DNA of 52,011 bases from positions 1 through 52,011 of the forward strand of contig JAJCXO010000019.1 of assembly GCA_029263395.1 (NCBI GenBank). Reading direction: 5' to 3'. Made by a program: the position numbers and the translations under genes. The notes under the pieces were generated by a model. The model worked only from the letters and a program-made list of their open reading frames with translations. It ran no database searches and was not told where the DNA came from. Shown here piece after piece: positions 35,822-43,728 of this stretch. The stretch comes from Acidobacteriota bacterium (GTDB taxonomy: Bacteria > Acidobacteriota > Thermoanaerobaculia > Multivoradales > J023). The stretch's first letter is position 1; every line of letters starts with the position of its first letter.

Positions 35822-36858
35822 CTGACGACCCGACATCGAGCCATCTAGGCCAATGGAGTCTGTTCGGCGTTCGCTTGGCGACGAACTTCCCGTTCGCCAG
35901 CCAACTGACGGCAAGCTCGGGAGAACCAGATTTAGTCTTCGAGTGCGGCCCTCCGCCAGCCCTCGAGGGTGGACTGGAGGCGGCCGAGGCGCTTTATGTC
36001 AGTCCGCAACAGATCGATAGCGGCGAGCCGCTGTGTGCCCTTTACCGTGCCGACAGGGTTGATGCCAACACGGTTGATGCCAACACGGTTGATGCCGACA
36101 CGGTTGATGCCGACAAGATCGACGTCTTGAGATTCTCGGGTATTGGCGACTTTTATGTCGCACCGCATCGGATCGTTGGCCATTTGGTAGAGGCCGTTGA
36201 CCCTCGGTTGGTCGAGATTCGCTTTCTGGGTTCGGTCCTAGCCTATTGGCTCGAGTGTCGAGGGACTCTGGCACTGCATGCATCAGCGGCAGTTGTGGAC
36301 GGGCAAGCGATCGCCTTCCTGTCTGGCAACTTCAGCGGCAAGACCGGGCTCGTCGCAACCTTGGTACGCCAAGGCCACTCCCTGCTCACCGATGACATCC
36401 TGCCGATCGAAGAGACTAAAAATCGTTTCGTAGGGTACCCCGGATACCCTCAGATGCGTATGTGGCCGGACCTGGCGACACATTTCCTGGGCGGCTGTGA
36501 TGATCTCGAAGTGGTTTATCCCACCCTCGACAAACGTCGCGTGAAGCTAGGGCCCGATACCTTCTGTGACCAATCAAGGCCGTTGGCCTGCTTGTACTTG
36601 CCCGAACGCAGGGCTGCGGGCGAGTCAGGCCGTTGCGAAATAGACGTCGTGCCACCACGGGACGCCCTGATCGAGCTCGTCCGTCACTCGTTTTCCCCTT
36701 TCTTGGTCGAGGCCATCGGTCTACAGCCGCAACGAATCGATAAGATCAGCCGATTGCTGGAGAGGGTGCCGATGCGACGAGTGCTCTATCCCGAAGGATT
36801 CGAGAACCTGGAGAGTACGGCTTCTGCCATTCTCGAGGATGTCTCGGTTTCTGTCTGA
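35818..36858 (+). CDS. HprK-like kinase of the lasso-type cluster
   Basis: A 346-residue protein with an HPr kinase/phosphorylase-like C-terminal domain: H154 (LHAS), P-loop GNFSGKT at 170-176 and the acidic pair TDD at 191-193. HprK-like enzymes in some lasso clusters (for example paeninodin) phosphorylate the peptide. Here the core ends VNP, so a Ser or Thr elsewhere would have to be the target, or the enzyme has another role. GTG 35818 overlaps the previous stop (TGA 35819-35821), indicating coupling. A 15-nt repeat at 36058-36117 adds a VDANT/VDADT run at residues 81-100. Confidence 0.78.
   Translation: MTDDPTSSHLGQWSLFGVRLATNFPFASQLTASSGEPDLVFECGPPPALEGGLEAAEALYVSPQQIDSGEPLCALYRADRVDANTVDANTVDADTVDADKIDVLRFSGIGDFYVAPHRIVGHLVEAVDPRLVEIRFLGSVLAYWLECRGTLALHASAAVVDGQAIAFLSGNFSGKTGLVATLVRQGHSLLTDDILPIEETKNRFVGYPGYPQMRMWPDLATHFLGGCDDLEVVYPTLDKRRVKLGPDTFCDQSRPLACLYLPERRAAGESGRCEIDVVPPRDALIELVRHSFSPFLVEAIGLQPQRIDKISRLLERVPMRRVLYPEGFENLESTASAILEDVSVSV
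36058..36117. repeat. In-frame 15-nt tandem repeat in the HprK-like gene
   Basis: Four copies of GTTGATGCCAACACG (two identical, two with point changes) encode VDANT, VDANT, VDADT and VDADK. The copies are contiguous and keep frame. Confidence 0.9.
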
Positions 36859-36888
36859 GTCCGGCCAACCGCGACCTGGATCTCCAAG

Positions 36889-38031
36889 ATGTACAGCCTG
36901 ACAGGCTACGGAACGATGGTTGCTGACAGCGTCCGGCGTCGAGCCTACATCGCGGCTCTCGAGCGGGTGATCCAGCCTGGATGTACGGTGCTCGAGATTG
37001 GCACCGGTCCGGGGATCTTCGCGATACTGGCGGCCCGTCTGGGGGCCCGCAAGGTCTATGCGATCGAGCCCGATGACTCGATCGAAGTGGCTCGTCAACT
37101 GGTCAGTGCCCACGGCTTGGACGACAAGATCGAGCTCTTTCAGGGTTGGTCGACCCGCTTCGAACCTCCCCAGCCGGTGGATGTGATTTTTTCGGATCTA
37201 CGAGGCATTCTGCCGTTGTTTCGAAGTCACCTACCCGCCGTCATCGACGCCCGCGAGCGGTTGCTCGACCCAAGGGGAACCTTGATTCCGCAACGGGATC
37301 GTTTGTGGGTGACCCTAGTCGAAGCGGAGGAAGCCTACGGTGCCCATGTCGATGGCTGGTCCGACCACGGCCTGAATCTCGATCTTTCCATTGCACGGGA
37401 GTTCACCACCAATACCTGGGGTCGAACTTGGATCGGGGATCCCGAACAGTGCCTCGTCGAGCCGTGGAATTGGGCTACGCTCGACTACACAACGGTGGTG
37501 AGTCTCGACGCTAGAGGGCATGCCGAGTGGCGTGTACGACGCAACGGTCGAGCCCACGGCCTTTTACTGTGGTTCGATACCGAGCTTGTTGACGGCGTGG
37601 GTTACTCCACCGCCCCAGGAGAGTCGCGCCTGGTTTATCGTCAACAATTCCTGCCGCTGCCGCAGCCGGTTGACCTCCGGGCAGGGGACCGAGTCAGTCT
37701 TCGTCTCGAAGCGATCCATACTGGCACTGACTACGTCTGGCGCTGGCAAACGGAGATCGAGCCAGCAGACGGACCTGCGAGCTCCTTCGACCAGTCGACC
37801 TTCTTCAGCAGACCGGTGTCTCTGGCCAGCTTGCGCAAGAGAGCCGGGGGTTATGTACCGCAGCTCAACGACAAGGGTCGGGTGTTGGACTTCGTGCTGC
37901 GACGGATGGACGGTCACACGTCGCTCGAAGTCATCGCCAGAGAGCTTTACGGAGCCTTCCCGGGGCGTTTCGAAGATTGGCGGCAGGCATTCGAGAGAGT
38001 TGCCGAGATTGCAGAATCCTGCAGCGATTAG
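36889..38031 (+). CDS. PRMT-like SAM methyltransferase with a PqqD-like C-terminal tail
   Basis: A 380-residue class I methyltransferase. The SAM site is VLEIGTGPG (34-42) with the acidic E60 that binds the ribose. The order and the long beta-barrel C-terminal half match protein arginine methyltransferases, but the usual double-E loop is altered (SDLRG at 102-106 instead of SE.MG), so arginine methylation is uncertain. The last ~60 residues (from GYVPQLNDKGRVLDFVLRRMDGHTSLEVIARELYGAFPG, quoted here only by its ends) look like a PqqD winged helix. It lies 30 nt after the kinase gene and probably modifies the lasso peptide. Confidence 0.75.
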   Translation: MYSLTGYGTMVADSVRRRAYIAALERVIQPGCTVLEIGTGPGIFAILAARLGARKVYAIEPDDSIEVARQLVSAHGLDDKIELFQGWSTRFEPPQPVDVIFSDLRGILPLFRSHLPAVIDARERLLDPRGTLIPQRDRLWVTLVEAEEAYGAHVDGWSDHGLNLDLSIAREFTTNTWGRTWIGDPEQCLVEPWNWATLDYTTVVSLDARGHAEWRVRRNGRAHGLLLWFDTELVDGVGYSTAPGESRLVYRQQFLPLPQPVDLRAGDRVSLRLEAIHTGTDYVWRWQTEIEPADGPASSFDQSTFFSRPVSLASLRKRAGGYVPQLNDKGRVLDFVLRRMDGHTSLEVIARELYGAFPGRFEDWRQAFERVAEIAESCSD

Positions 38032-38062
38032 TGTTCCGTTGGACGGCTTCGGAAGGTTCTGA

Positions 38063-38704
38063 TCATGCCGGCAGAATCCGAACGATGTCCGACTCGACCG
38101 TGATCTCGGCGCCCGGCCAGCTGGCTGTGACGACCTGCTGAATTTTCTCGAGGGTCGGATAACCGGTGCCGGGACGGAACAGGCGTGCGTCATCGATCAG
38201 GATCACGGAATTTGTCGATCCATGGCCCAAGATCTGGTGCAGCTCCTCCAGGATCGGGGTGACGCTCTCGGCCCGCACGCCACCCTCCATCCAGTGGGCG
38301 TCGAGCCAGAATAGGCAGGAGCTGCCTGCCACCTTCGGCAGCACGAAGCCGAGCATCTGAGCGCTATCGCCGGGAACCACCTGGATGTGTGACTGGTTGC
38401 GAAATCGCTCACAAGCCTTGTTGTAGAGATCTCGATCGAGCTCGATCGAGAAAATCCGGTCGAAGACTCGGTGGTTGGCAAATATCATGTCACCGAGCAG
38501 GGTCCCGGTCTCGACCAGAGTTTGCAGCGAATACGTTTCGGCGGTTTTTTTGACCACTTGCTGCTTGAAGCGGGCGGGCGGAGTGCCGGTGCATCCTGTC
38601 GCCTGCCAGCGGCGGTACTCCCAGCGGTGGTAGAGACGCCGCAGTGGGCCATAACGCCCCAATCTCCACAGTAGCGCCCTGAACTGTTCAGCCGACTCAG
38701 GCAC
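38063..38704 (-). CDS. Class I SAM-dependent methyltransferase
   Basis: A 213-residue methyltransferase, convergent with the cluster (30 nt between stops). The SAM region is LQTLVETGTLLGDMIFAN followed by IFSIELDRDLYNKA. The DAHWMEGG segment and the LIDDARLF segment resemble O-methyltransferase metal or substrate loops. It is probably not in the operon, and a link to the peptide is only positional. Confidence 0.75.
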   Translation of the reverse strand: MPESAEQFRALLWRLGRYGPLRRLYHRWEYRRWQATGCTGTPPARFKQQVVKKTAETYSLQTLVETGTLLGDMIFANHRVFDRIFSIELDRDLYNKACERFRNQSHIQVVPGDSAQMLGFVLPKVAGSSCLFWLDAHWMEGGVRAESVTPILEELHQILGHGSTNSVILIDDARLFRPGTGYPTLEKIQQVVTASWPGAEITVESDIVRILPA

Positions 38705-38730
38705 GGATCATGTCCCGCTAGCTCGAGGCT

Positions 38731-39834
38731 TCAGGGCCCGAGCCTATCGAGCAGCTTGTGCAGATCCGAGATCGAAGGTACGCCGGCTTCGGCATAGAGG
38801 ACAAGGCCTTCGCGGTCGGTGATGAAGGTGGTGGGCAGAGCTTCGTGATGGAACACCTCGAGAACCTTTGTGCGTACCTCGGCGGCATCCTCCGGCGGGA
38901 TATCAACCAGTAGCCGATAGGGTGGCGTTCGTTTCGAGGCATACCTCAGCAGTTTGTCGCGGTCTTCGTCGGGATCAACAGGCACTCCGAACATCGCCAG
39001 ATCTGAGTTCGCAAAACGATCTTGCAAGCGCCGCAGATGAGGGATCTCGGAGTGACAAGCTTCGCACCAGGTGGCAACGGTAGTGAACATCAGCAACCGT
39101 GCCTCGGATGTTATCCCGTGGCGTTTCGCCACCGTGAGTGTCCAGCCCTGCCTGGATTCAGGTGTAGCGTCTGCAACCGGCTCCTTACGATAGGCCTCGA
39201 CGGTGTAGGTCTGCGCTGTCGGAGACTGGGTGAGGTTTTCGTAGATTGTTACCATAGAACCGGCTGGGATGGATTCCGTAGTCACGAGCTGTCCCGAGGG
39301 CCAGCGCACGGACAACGACCGAACCACGGGCCGAGAGCCCAGCCCAATCAACATTGTCGCCTGATTTTGGGCCGCGAAGCCTTCGCCCGCACGGTGCTCC
39401 CGGTGGATCTGGAGATCCCCGAGATCCGCGGTCACCACCGCGCCAATTCCGTCTCGATTCGACAGCCCTGGGGAGGCCTCGGCCGAGTGATTGCTACCCA
39501 CGAATCGTACGGCTAGATGATGTGGGGTTGCGGCGGCGAGGCTACCGATTCGATTGTGGAAGAGTTGGAAAAACGGAGCGTTGGCGTTGACCATCGCAAC
39601 GTCGAGCCAACCGTCGCGGTCGAAATCGAGCAGGGCAAAAGCGCGGGAATCGCCCGCATGATCGAGACCGGAAAGCCCTGACAGATCGAGGAAGCGTTCG
39701 CCATTTTGGGCCAAGAACAGATGGTTGCGCTCGCGCCCACTGAGCGAGCTCTGGCCGTAGAGCTGGGTCAGCTGTTGTGAGTCGAGATCCGAATCTCCGC
39801 TCAGCCGAATACCGACGTCGGGGTCTGTGCGCAC
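38731..39834 (-). CDS. C-terminal part of FG-GAP/UnbV protein: ASPIC-UnbV domain and TlpA-like thioredoxin domain
   Basis: Continues the same reading frame as the gene at 39856-41979 after an in-frame TGA. If translated separately from GTG 39834 it has 367 residues, but there is no Shine-Dalgarno and the GTG lies inside the hairpin described below, so independent initiation is unlikely. Residues 31-95 are an FG-GAP/VCBS stretch, 128-199 an ASPIC/UnbV domain (GIGAVV...WPSGQLVTTESIPAG), and 240-365 a thioredoxin-like domain with active-site pair CEAC (257-260, in TWCEACHSEIPHL), like TlpA reductases. The protein should be outside the cytoplasm and act in thiol redox chemistry or protein interaction. 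Likely one protein of about 1,082 residues with the upstream part. Confidence 0.82.
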   Translation of the reverse strand: MRTDPDVGIRLSGDSDLDSQQLTQLYGQSSLSGRERNHLFLAQNGERFLDLSGLSGLDHAGDSRAFALLDFDRDGWLDVAMVNANAPFFQLFHNRIGSLAAATPHHLAVRFVGSNHSAEASPGLSNRDGIGAVVTADLGDLQIHREHRAGEGFAAQNQATMLIGLGSRPVVRSLSVRWPSGQLVTTESIPAGSMVTIYENLTQSPTAQTYTVEAYRKEPVADATPESRQGWTLTVAKRHGITSEARLLMFTTVATWCEACHSEIPHLRRLQDRFANSDLAMFGVPVDPDEDRDKLLRYASKRTPPYRLLVDIPPEDAAEVRTKVLEVFHHEALPTTFITDREGLVLYAEAGVPSISDLHKLLDRLGP

Positions 39835-39848
39835 GACCGCGCGCCAGA
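39824..39848 (-). promoter_or_regulatory. SECIS-like hairpin directly after the in-frame TGA
   Basis: On the coding (minus) strand, counting T of the TGA as 1: T11-G14 pairs with C32-A35, A31 is bulged, and G15-C20 pairs with G25-C30 (one G-U). That is a 10-bp stem with loop GGUC (21-24). In E. coli fdhF the loop GGUCU starts at 22, with the same GGUC core, so spacing differs by only 1 nt. The fdhF bulged U17 is absent here. The loop begins with G and 17 nt separate it from the UGA, inside the range I recall for bacterial SECIS elements (about 16-37 nt). Sequence fits; function is inferred. Confidence 0.6.
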
Positions 39849-39855
39849 AGTTACT

Positions 39856-41979
39856 TCACAAATCGACCGGCAACTCGAAGGGAGCCGGCGCTGTGAAGAA
39901 GCCGCTGAGTGCGTAAACGTCGAGAAAACCATCGTTGTCGAGGTCGGCGAGCTGTCCCCCCCAAGACCAACCAGCCTTCTCTACGTGTAAGGCGTCCGGC
40001 GTGTCCCCGGAACGTTTCTCGAACCCGTTGGCAGCGTTGCGAAAAAGCGAGTTGCCGCGGCTCATGATCGGTAGCCTGGAGTCGATCTGAGGCATGTCGC
40101 GTGTGATGCGTCGTCCAGCCTTGCTGTACATGTTGGAGACGTAGAGGTCGGGTCGACCGTCATGGTCGTAGTCGCCCCAGGAGGCCCCCATGCCGAAGCC
40201 AACATCCGCGGTCCCGGTTTCGACGGTGACATCGCTGAAGTGCCCATCACCCTCGTTGCGCAGCAGGTTGTTGGGTGCAAAGTCATTGGCTAGGTAGACG
40301 TCGGCATCACCGTCGAGATCGTAGTCTGCCCAAGTTGATTGGAACGTGTTGCGATAAAGGTCAGGCATCAGCCGCACGGCTTCGAACCGGCCACCGCCTC
40401 GGTTCCTCAACATCACATTGGGTGGGCCAAAATTGTCCATGATCAAATGCTCGGTGCTGGCCAGTTCGAGCCACCGTTGGCGATCCGCCTCGGGTAAACA
40501 CTTGGCCACCAACTCGCCCGGGTCGTTCAGCAGATAACTCTGCATGACCGCGCCGTAGGTCGAGATGTAAACGTCGAGCAGGCCGTCCGCGTTGTAGTCC
40601 ACTGCCGAGACCGACGAGGCCAAGCAGGGCAACGGTTGGTCGACATGGGTCGACGAACGATCGACGAATCGGCCCTCTTCGTTGACCAGGTAGAGGCTGC
40701 GTTCGAGCGTGCGCCCGAGCACCACATCGGCGTCGCCATCGTTGTCGAAATCGGCAAAGATGGCGGACGACGTGTGATCGACAACGTCCAGGCCGAGCTC
40801 ACTCGCGGTCTCTTCAAAGGTTCCGTCGCCACGGTTACGAAAGAAAAGATTGGCACCCCAGCGTGGCATGACGTAGAGATCGTCGTAGCCGTCACGGTCG
40901 AGATCAACCACCGACACACCGGGATGAAGATCGGCGGACGACGTCATGAAATAGGGAAACGCTGAGGTGATCTTGTCGGGATCGGCGAAGTACTCGCGTA
41001 ACCGTTCTTCGTGGATCGAGCGACGAGCCCTGGTCAGCACTGCGGGATCGTCCAGCGCATCATCGAGTACCTCGGCGAACAGTCGTTCCGGTGCCTCCTG
41101 AGTGCTCCACCGAAGGGTGTGCCATTCGGCAATGAACCACGACGACTCTTTGGCTGCAGGGAGTTGCCAGCGCAGGCTCAAATCGATATCCACGGCAACC
41201 CACCGTTTGACCTTGGTGCGCGCCAGGCCTTGGAAGTGAACGTGCGTAACATAGAGATCCGAGCTATCGTCGATGAAACGCCCTTCGACCATCTTGAACT
41301 TGGCATGCTCGAAATACTCGACGTTGTCGAGCAGAGGTCGCCACAAGTTGAGGTTGTTGCTGGCGAGATCCGTCGTTTGGGTTGCAATGGCTCGTTCGAC
41401 CACCTCGACAGCCACCGAGTCGATCTGCTCGGTCGCCGACAGCACTGTAGTCAGGTCGCGCACTGAGACTTGCTCGCTGAACAAACGACGGCTTCCAAGG
41501 TCCGGTAGCCCCAGGTTTTCGACACTGGTTGTCAGTCGATCCAATTTGGGCGTGAGCTCCAGCAACAACTCCTCAGCGGCCGTCACCTCGTCCCATGATG
41601 CGCGTAGCTCGCGATAAGGATCGAGGATCCCTTGAGCGCGGAGATTGCCGTAAATACCGACCAGCAGACTCCCTCCCACCAAAATTCTGGCAAGAGTCTT
41701 GAGGGCGGCTGGGACGTGACGTTTTTGATGCCAAAGCAACGCCACACCGAAGACAATCCAGGTGAGCTGAAAGGCAGCAATCACCATGGTGAATCGCGGC
41801 GAGCCGATCTTGCCGTCGGCAGCAAGGAACGACTCGAGCGCCCACTTGTGCAGTAAAAGCCCGGTGGCCAAGCTCAGCCAACCCAAGCCGCTTCCGATCG
41901 CGTTCCTAGCCGGTCCCTCCCCGGACGGTCCCTCCCCGGACGGTCCCTTCCCAGACGGTCTTTCGTCCAAAGGTGTCAC
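39856..41979 (-). CDS. N-terminal part of FG-GAP/UnbV membrane protein, ending at an in-frame TGA (possible Sec707-708)
   Basis: A 707-residue frame before the TGA at 39858-39856. It begins with a repetitive GPSGEG stretch (residues 7-25) from a 15-nt array, then several hydrophobic helices (about 30-120), a helical region (about 130-340) and FG-GAP/VCBS repeats (VDLDRDGYDDLYV, ADFDNDGDADVVL, VDYNADGLLDVYI, ADYDLDGDADVYL, GDYDHDGRPDLYV, ADLDNDGFLDVYALSGFF). Such proteins form calcium-bound beta-propellers. After the TGA the next codons read SNFWRAVVRTDPD, which fits the FWR stretch that usually follows this propeller in CRTAC1 proteins, so the two parts belong together. The TGA may be selenocysteine; a nonsense mutation is the alternative. 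Confidence 0.82.
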   Translation of the reverse strand: MTPLDERPSGKGPSGEGPSGEGPARNAIGSGLGWLSLATGLLLHKWALESFLAADGKIGSPRFTMVIAAFQLTWIVFGVALLWHQKRHVPAALKTLARILVGGSLLVGIYGNLRAQGILDPYRELRASWDEVTAAEELLLELTPKLDRLTTSVENLGLPDLGSRRLFSEQVSVRDLTTVLSATEQIDSVAVEVVERAIATQTTDLASNNLNLWRPLLDNVEYFEHAKFKMVEGRFIDDSSDLYVTHVHFQGLARTKVKRWVAVDIDLSLRWQLPAAKESSWFIAEWHTLRWSTQEAPERLFAEVLDDALDDPAVLTRARRSIHEERLREYFADPDKITSAFPYFMTSSADLHPGVSVVDLDRDGYDDLYVMPRWGANLFFRNRGDGTFEETASELGLDVVDHTSSAIFADFDNDGDADVVLGRTLERSLYLVNEEGRFVDRSSTHVDQPLPCLASSVSAVDYNADGLLDVYISTYGAVMQSYLLNDPGELVAKCLPEADRQRWLELASTEHLIMDNFGPPNVMLRNRGGGRFEAVRLMPDLYRNTFQSTWADYDLDGDADVYLANDFAPNNLLRNEGDGHFSDVTVETGTADVGFGMGASWGDYDHDGRPDLYVSNMYSKAGRRITRDMPQIDSRLPIMSRGNSLFRNAANGFEKRSGDTPDALHVEKAGWSWGGQLADLDNDGFLDVYALSGFFTAPAPFELPVDL
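41911..41960. repeat. In-frame 15-nt tandem repeat in the FG-GAP gene
   Basis: Three copies of CGGTCCCTCCCCGGA (two identical, the third with two changes) plus a partial fourth, read as GPSGE repeats on the minus strand. Confidence 0.85.
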
Positions 41980-42086
41980 GCCAAACCACCAACTATCAGG
42001 CGGCTCAGTGTTTCACGGGTGGGTTGGATGCAGCGGCTGGCCATCATGAAAGGGTCCTCGTGGGCTTCGGGGAGGACCTCCCGGTT

Positions 42087-42124
42087 ACAAAAGGCCCCGC
42101 CCCGATGAACGGGACGAGGCCTTC
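42087..42124 (-). terminator. Rho-independent terminator of a short minus-strand transcript
   Basis: A 14-pair stem (42091-42104 with 42110-42123), loop ATGAA on the plus strand. On the minus strand two otherwise mismatched positions become G-U pairs and a TTTT run follows, which shows the direction. It closes a short transcript that begins upstream of about 42250. Confidence 0.8.
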
Positions 42125-42204
42125 AAGGTTCGTTTCAGTGGCGTTGGGTTACCCTTTGTCGGGGTGACCTTCAGCGAGCGCCACAGGCTCGGGTAGGTTG
42201 CCCT

Positions 42205-42249
42205 TTACGGGGCCGCCACCTCCACTAAACCATACTGGTCTAACTTCAA
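42205..42249 (-). CDS. Tiny ORF with a strong Shine-Dalgarno (14 residues)
   Basis: TTG 42249-42247 is preceded by AAAGGAGG and starts MKLDQYGLVEVAAP, then TAA at 42205-42207. It lies upstream of a convincing terminator, inside the 628-nt region between the FG-GAP gene (minus) and the J-protein gene (plus), which holds no other supported gene (41980-42607). It could be a small peptide, a RiPP-like precursor or an attenuator leader. No family is known to me. Confidence 0.35.
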   Translation of the reverse strand: MKLDQYGLVEVAAP

Positions 42250-42607
42250 ATGACCACCTCCTTTCCTGGGCGTAACCTTCATTGGTGGGTCCCAACCCAC
42301 CCAGCTCTCTCAGCCGCCAGAACCTCGAGAGCCGCCGCGTTGCACGAAGCACGCGGAGCGCATAGACATCATGGAAAATCAAGCCATGATTGTCAAATCA
42401 GATGAGTCAACACACGTTTTGACGAAAATCGAGGCAATTGGCGTCCTCGGGAATGGACCAGGGCCTCAGGTTGTTTACAAATATGAGGGCCACGCACTAA
42501 GATTTTGGCACCATGTGAGGAGATTGGGCCCTGTCAGGTGAACGGTATTCATTCCCTGGTCTGGAATGCTGGGTTGCATTGTGCCAGGCCATTCAGGAGG
42601 CTTTAGC

Positions 42608-43561
42608 TTGGAGTACAAGGATTACTACCAGACGCTCGGGGTGACCAAACAGGCGTCGGCCGACGAGATTCAGAAGGCCTATCGCAAGTTGGCGCGCAAG
42701 TTCCACCCGGATGTCAACCAAAGCCCCAAGGCCGAGGAGAAGTTCAAGGAGATCACTGAGTCCTACGAGGTACTGAAGGATCCCGAGAAACGACGCACCT
42801 ACGACCGCTTCGGTAAAGACTGGAAGAACTACCGTGGCGCCGGTGACGCGCCGCCGGGTTTCGACTTCAGTGGCGGCGGTGGAAGCGGTTTCTCGTCGTT
42901 CTTCGAGTCCCTGTTCGGTGGTGCTGGCGGTGGCCGCGGAGGTAGCCCATTTGGCGGCGGCGGCGATCCGCTGGGTCGGGGCGGTTTTGGTCAAGGTTTC
43001 GCGCCAGGCGGCGGGGGGTTTGCTGCCCGCGGTCAAGATCAGGAAGCGCGCTTGGCCCTCAGTGTCGAAGAGGCAGCCCGGGGAGGCGGTCGCGAGATCA
43101 GCCTCACAGATCCCACTACCGGTGAGCTCAAGAACCTCTCGATCAATATTCCGGCGGGGGTCCGTCCTGGGCAAAAGATGCGGCTTGCTGGCCGCGGTGG
43201 TGCGGGAGCCGGGGGTGGGCCACGTGGCGACCTGCTGCTCAAAGTCGACGTCGAGTCCAACGGCCGATTCAGGCTCGAGGGCACAGATCTTTATACCGAC
43301 CTGCGGATCAGTCCATGGCAGGCCGCGCTCGGCACGGAAGCCGACGTCCTGACCCTCGAAGATCCGGTCAAAGTCAAAATTCCCTCGGGCACCTCGAGTG
43401 GTCGCAAGATTCGATTGCGAGGCAGAGGATTTCCGAATCCCAAAGGGGCAGCCGGAGATCTCTATGCCGAGGTCAAGATCGTTGTTCCGAAAGAACTGAC
43501 GGACGAAGAGCGCGGGCTGTTCGAAGAGCTCGCCAAGGTCTCTGAGTTCGAGCCGATATAA
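42608..43561 (+). CDS. CbpA-like J-domain co-chaperone
   Basis: A 317-residue DnaJ-class protein. TTG 42608 is chosen as start: AGGAGG lies 7 nt upstream and the protein then opens MEYKDYYQTLGV. The J domain carries HPD (KFHPDVN). A Gly/Phe-rich linker (about 85-155) is followed by the two C-terminal substrate-binding beta domains (DPTTGELKNLSINIPAGVRPGQKMRLAGRG; KIPSGTSSGRKIRLRGRGFPNPKG). There is no zinc-finger (CxxCxGxG) module, so it is CbpA-like rather than DnaJ. It sits upstream of ClpB and should feed substrates to DnaK. Confidence 0.92.
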   Translation: MEYKDYYQTLGVTKQASADEIQKAYRKLARKFHPDVNQSPKAEEKFKEITESYEVLKDPEKRRTYDRFGKDWKNYRGAGDAPPGFDFSGGGGSGFSSFFESLFGGAGGGRGGSPFGGGGDPLGRGGFGQGFAPGGGGFAARGQDQEARLALSVEEAARGGGREISLTDPTTGELKNLSINIPAGVRPGQKMRLAGRGGAGAGGGPRGDLLLKVDVESNGRFRLEGTDLYTDLRISPWQAALGTEADVLTLEDPVKVKIPSGTSSGRKIRLRGRGFPNPKGAAGDLYAEVKIVVPKELTDEERGLFEELAKVSEFEPI

Positions 43562-43728
43562 CTCCGTGACGGTCGGCTGCTCAGGTTTGCAGCCGCGCTG
43601 TCCACAGATAGACGAGCTGGGGTAGGCCTAGCTGCAAAACACGCCTAACGGGCAGACAAGGAATCCGTGTGTCTAGACAACATGCGGATCAGATGGCCCG
43701 ATCCACAATAGAAAACTGAGGTGACACG

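Noticed and set aside
38731-39834. Two independent genes (N-part and C-part) rather than one recoded protein.
   Set aside because: Not fully excluded, but the GTG start of the second part has no ribosome-binding site, lies within a hairpin, and the domain order is that of a single CRTAC1-type protein.
42149-42382. A 77-residue minus-strand ORF beginning with TTG.
   Set aside because: No Shine-Dalgarno at its start and it overlaps the better-supported tiny ORF in another frame. No family match.
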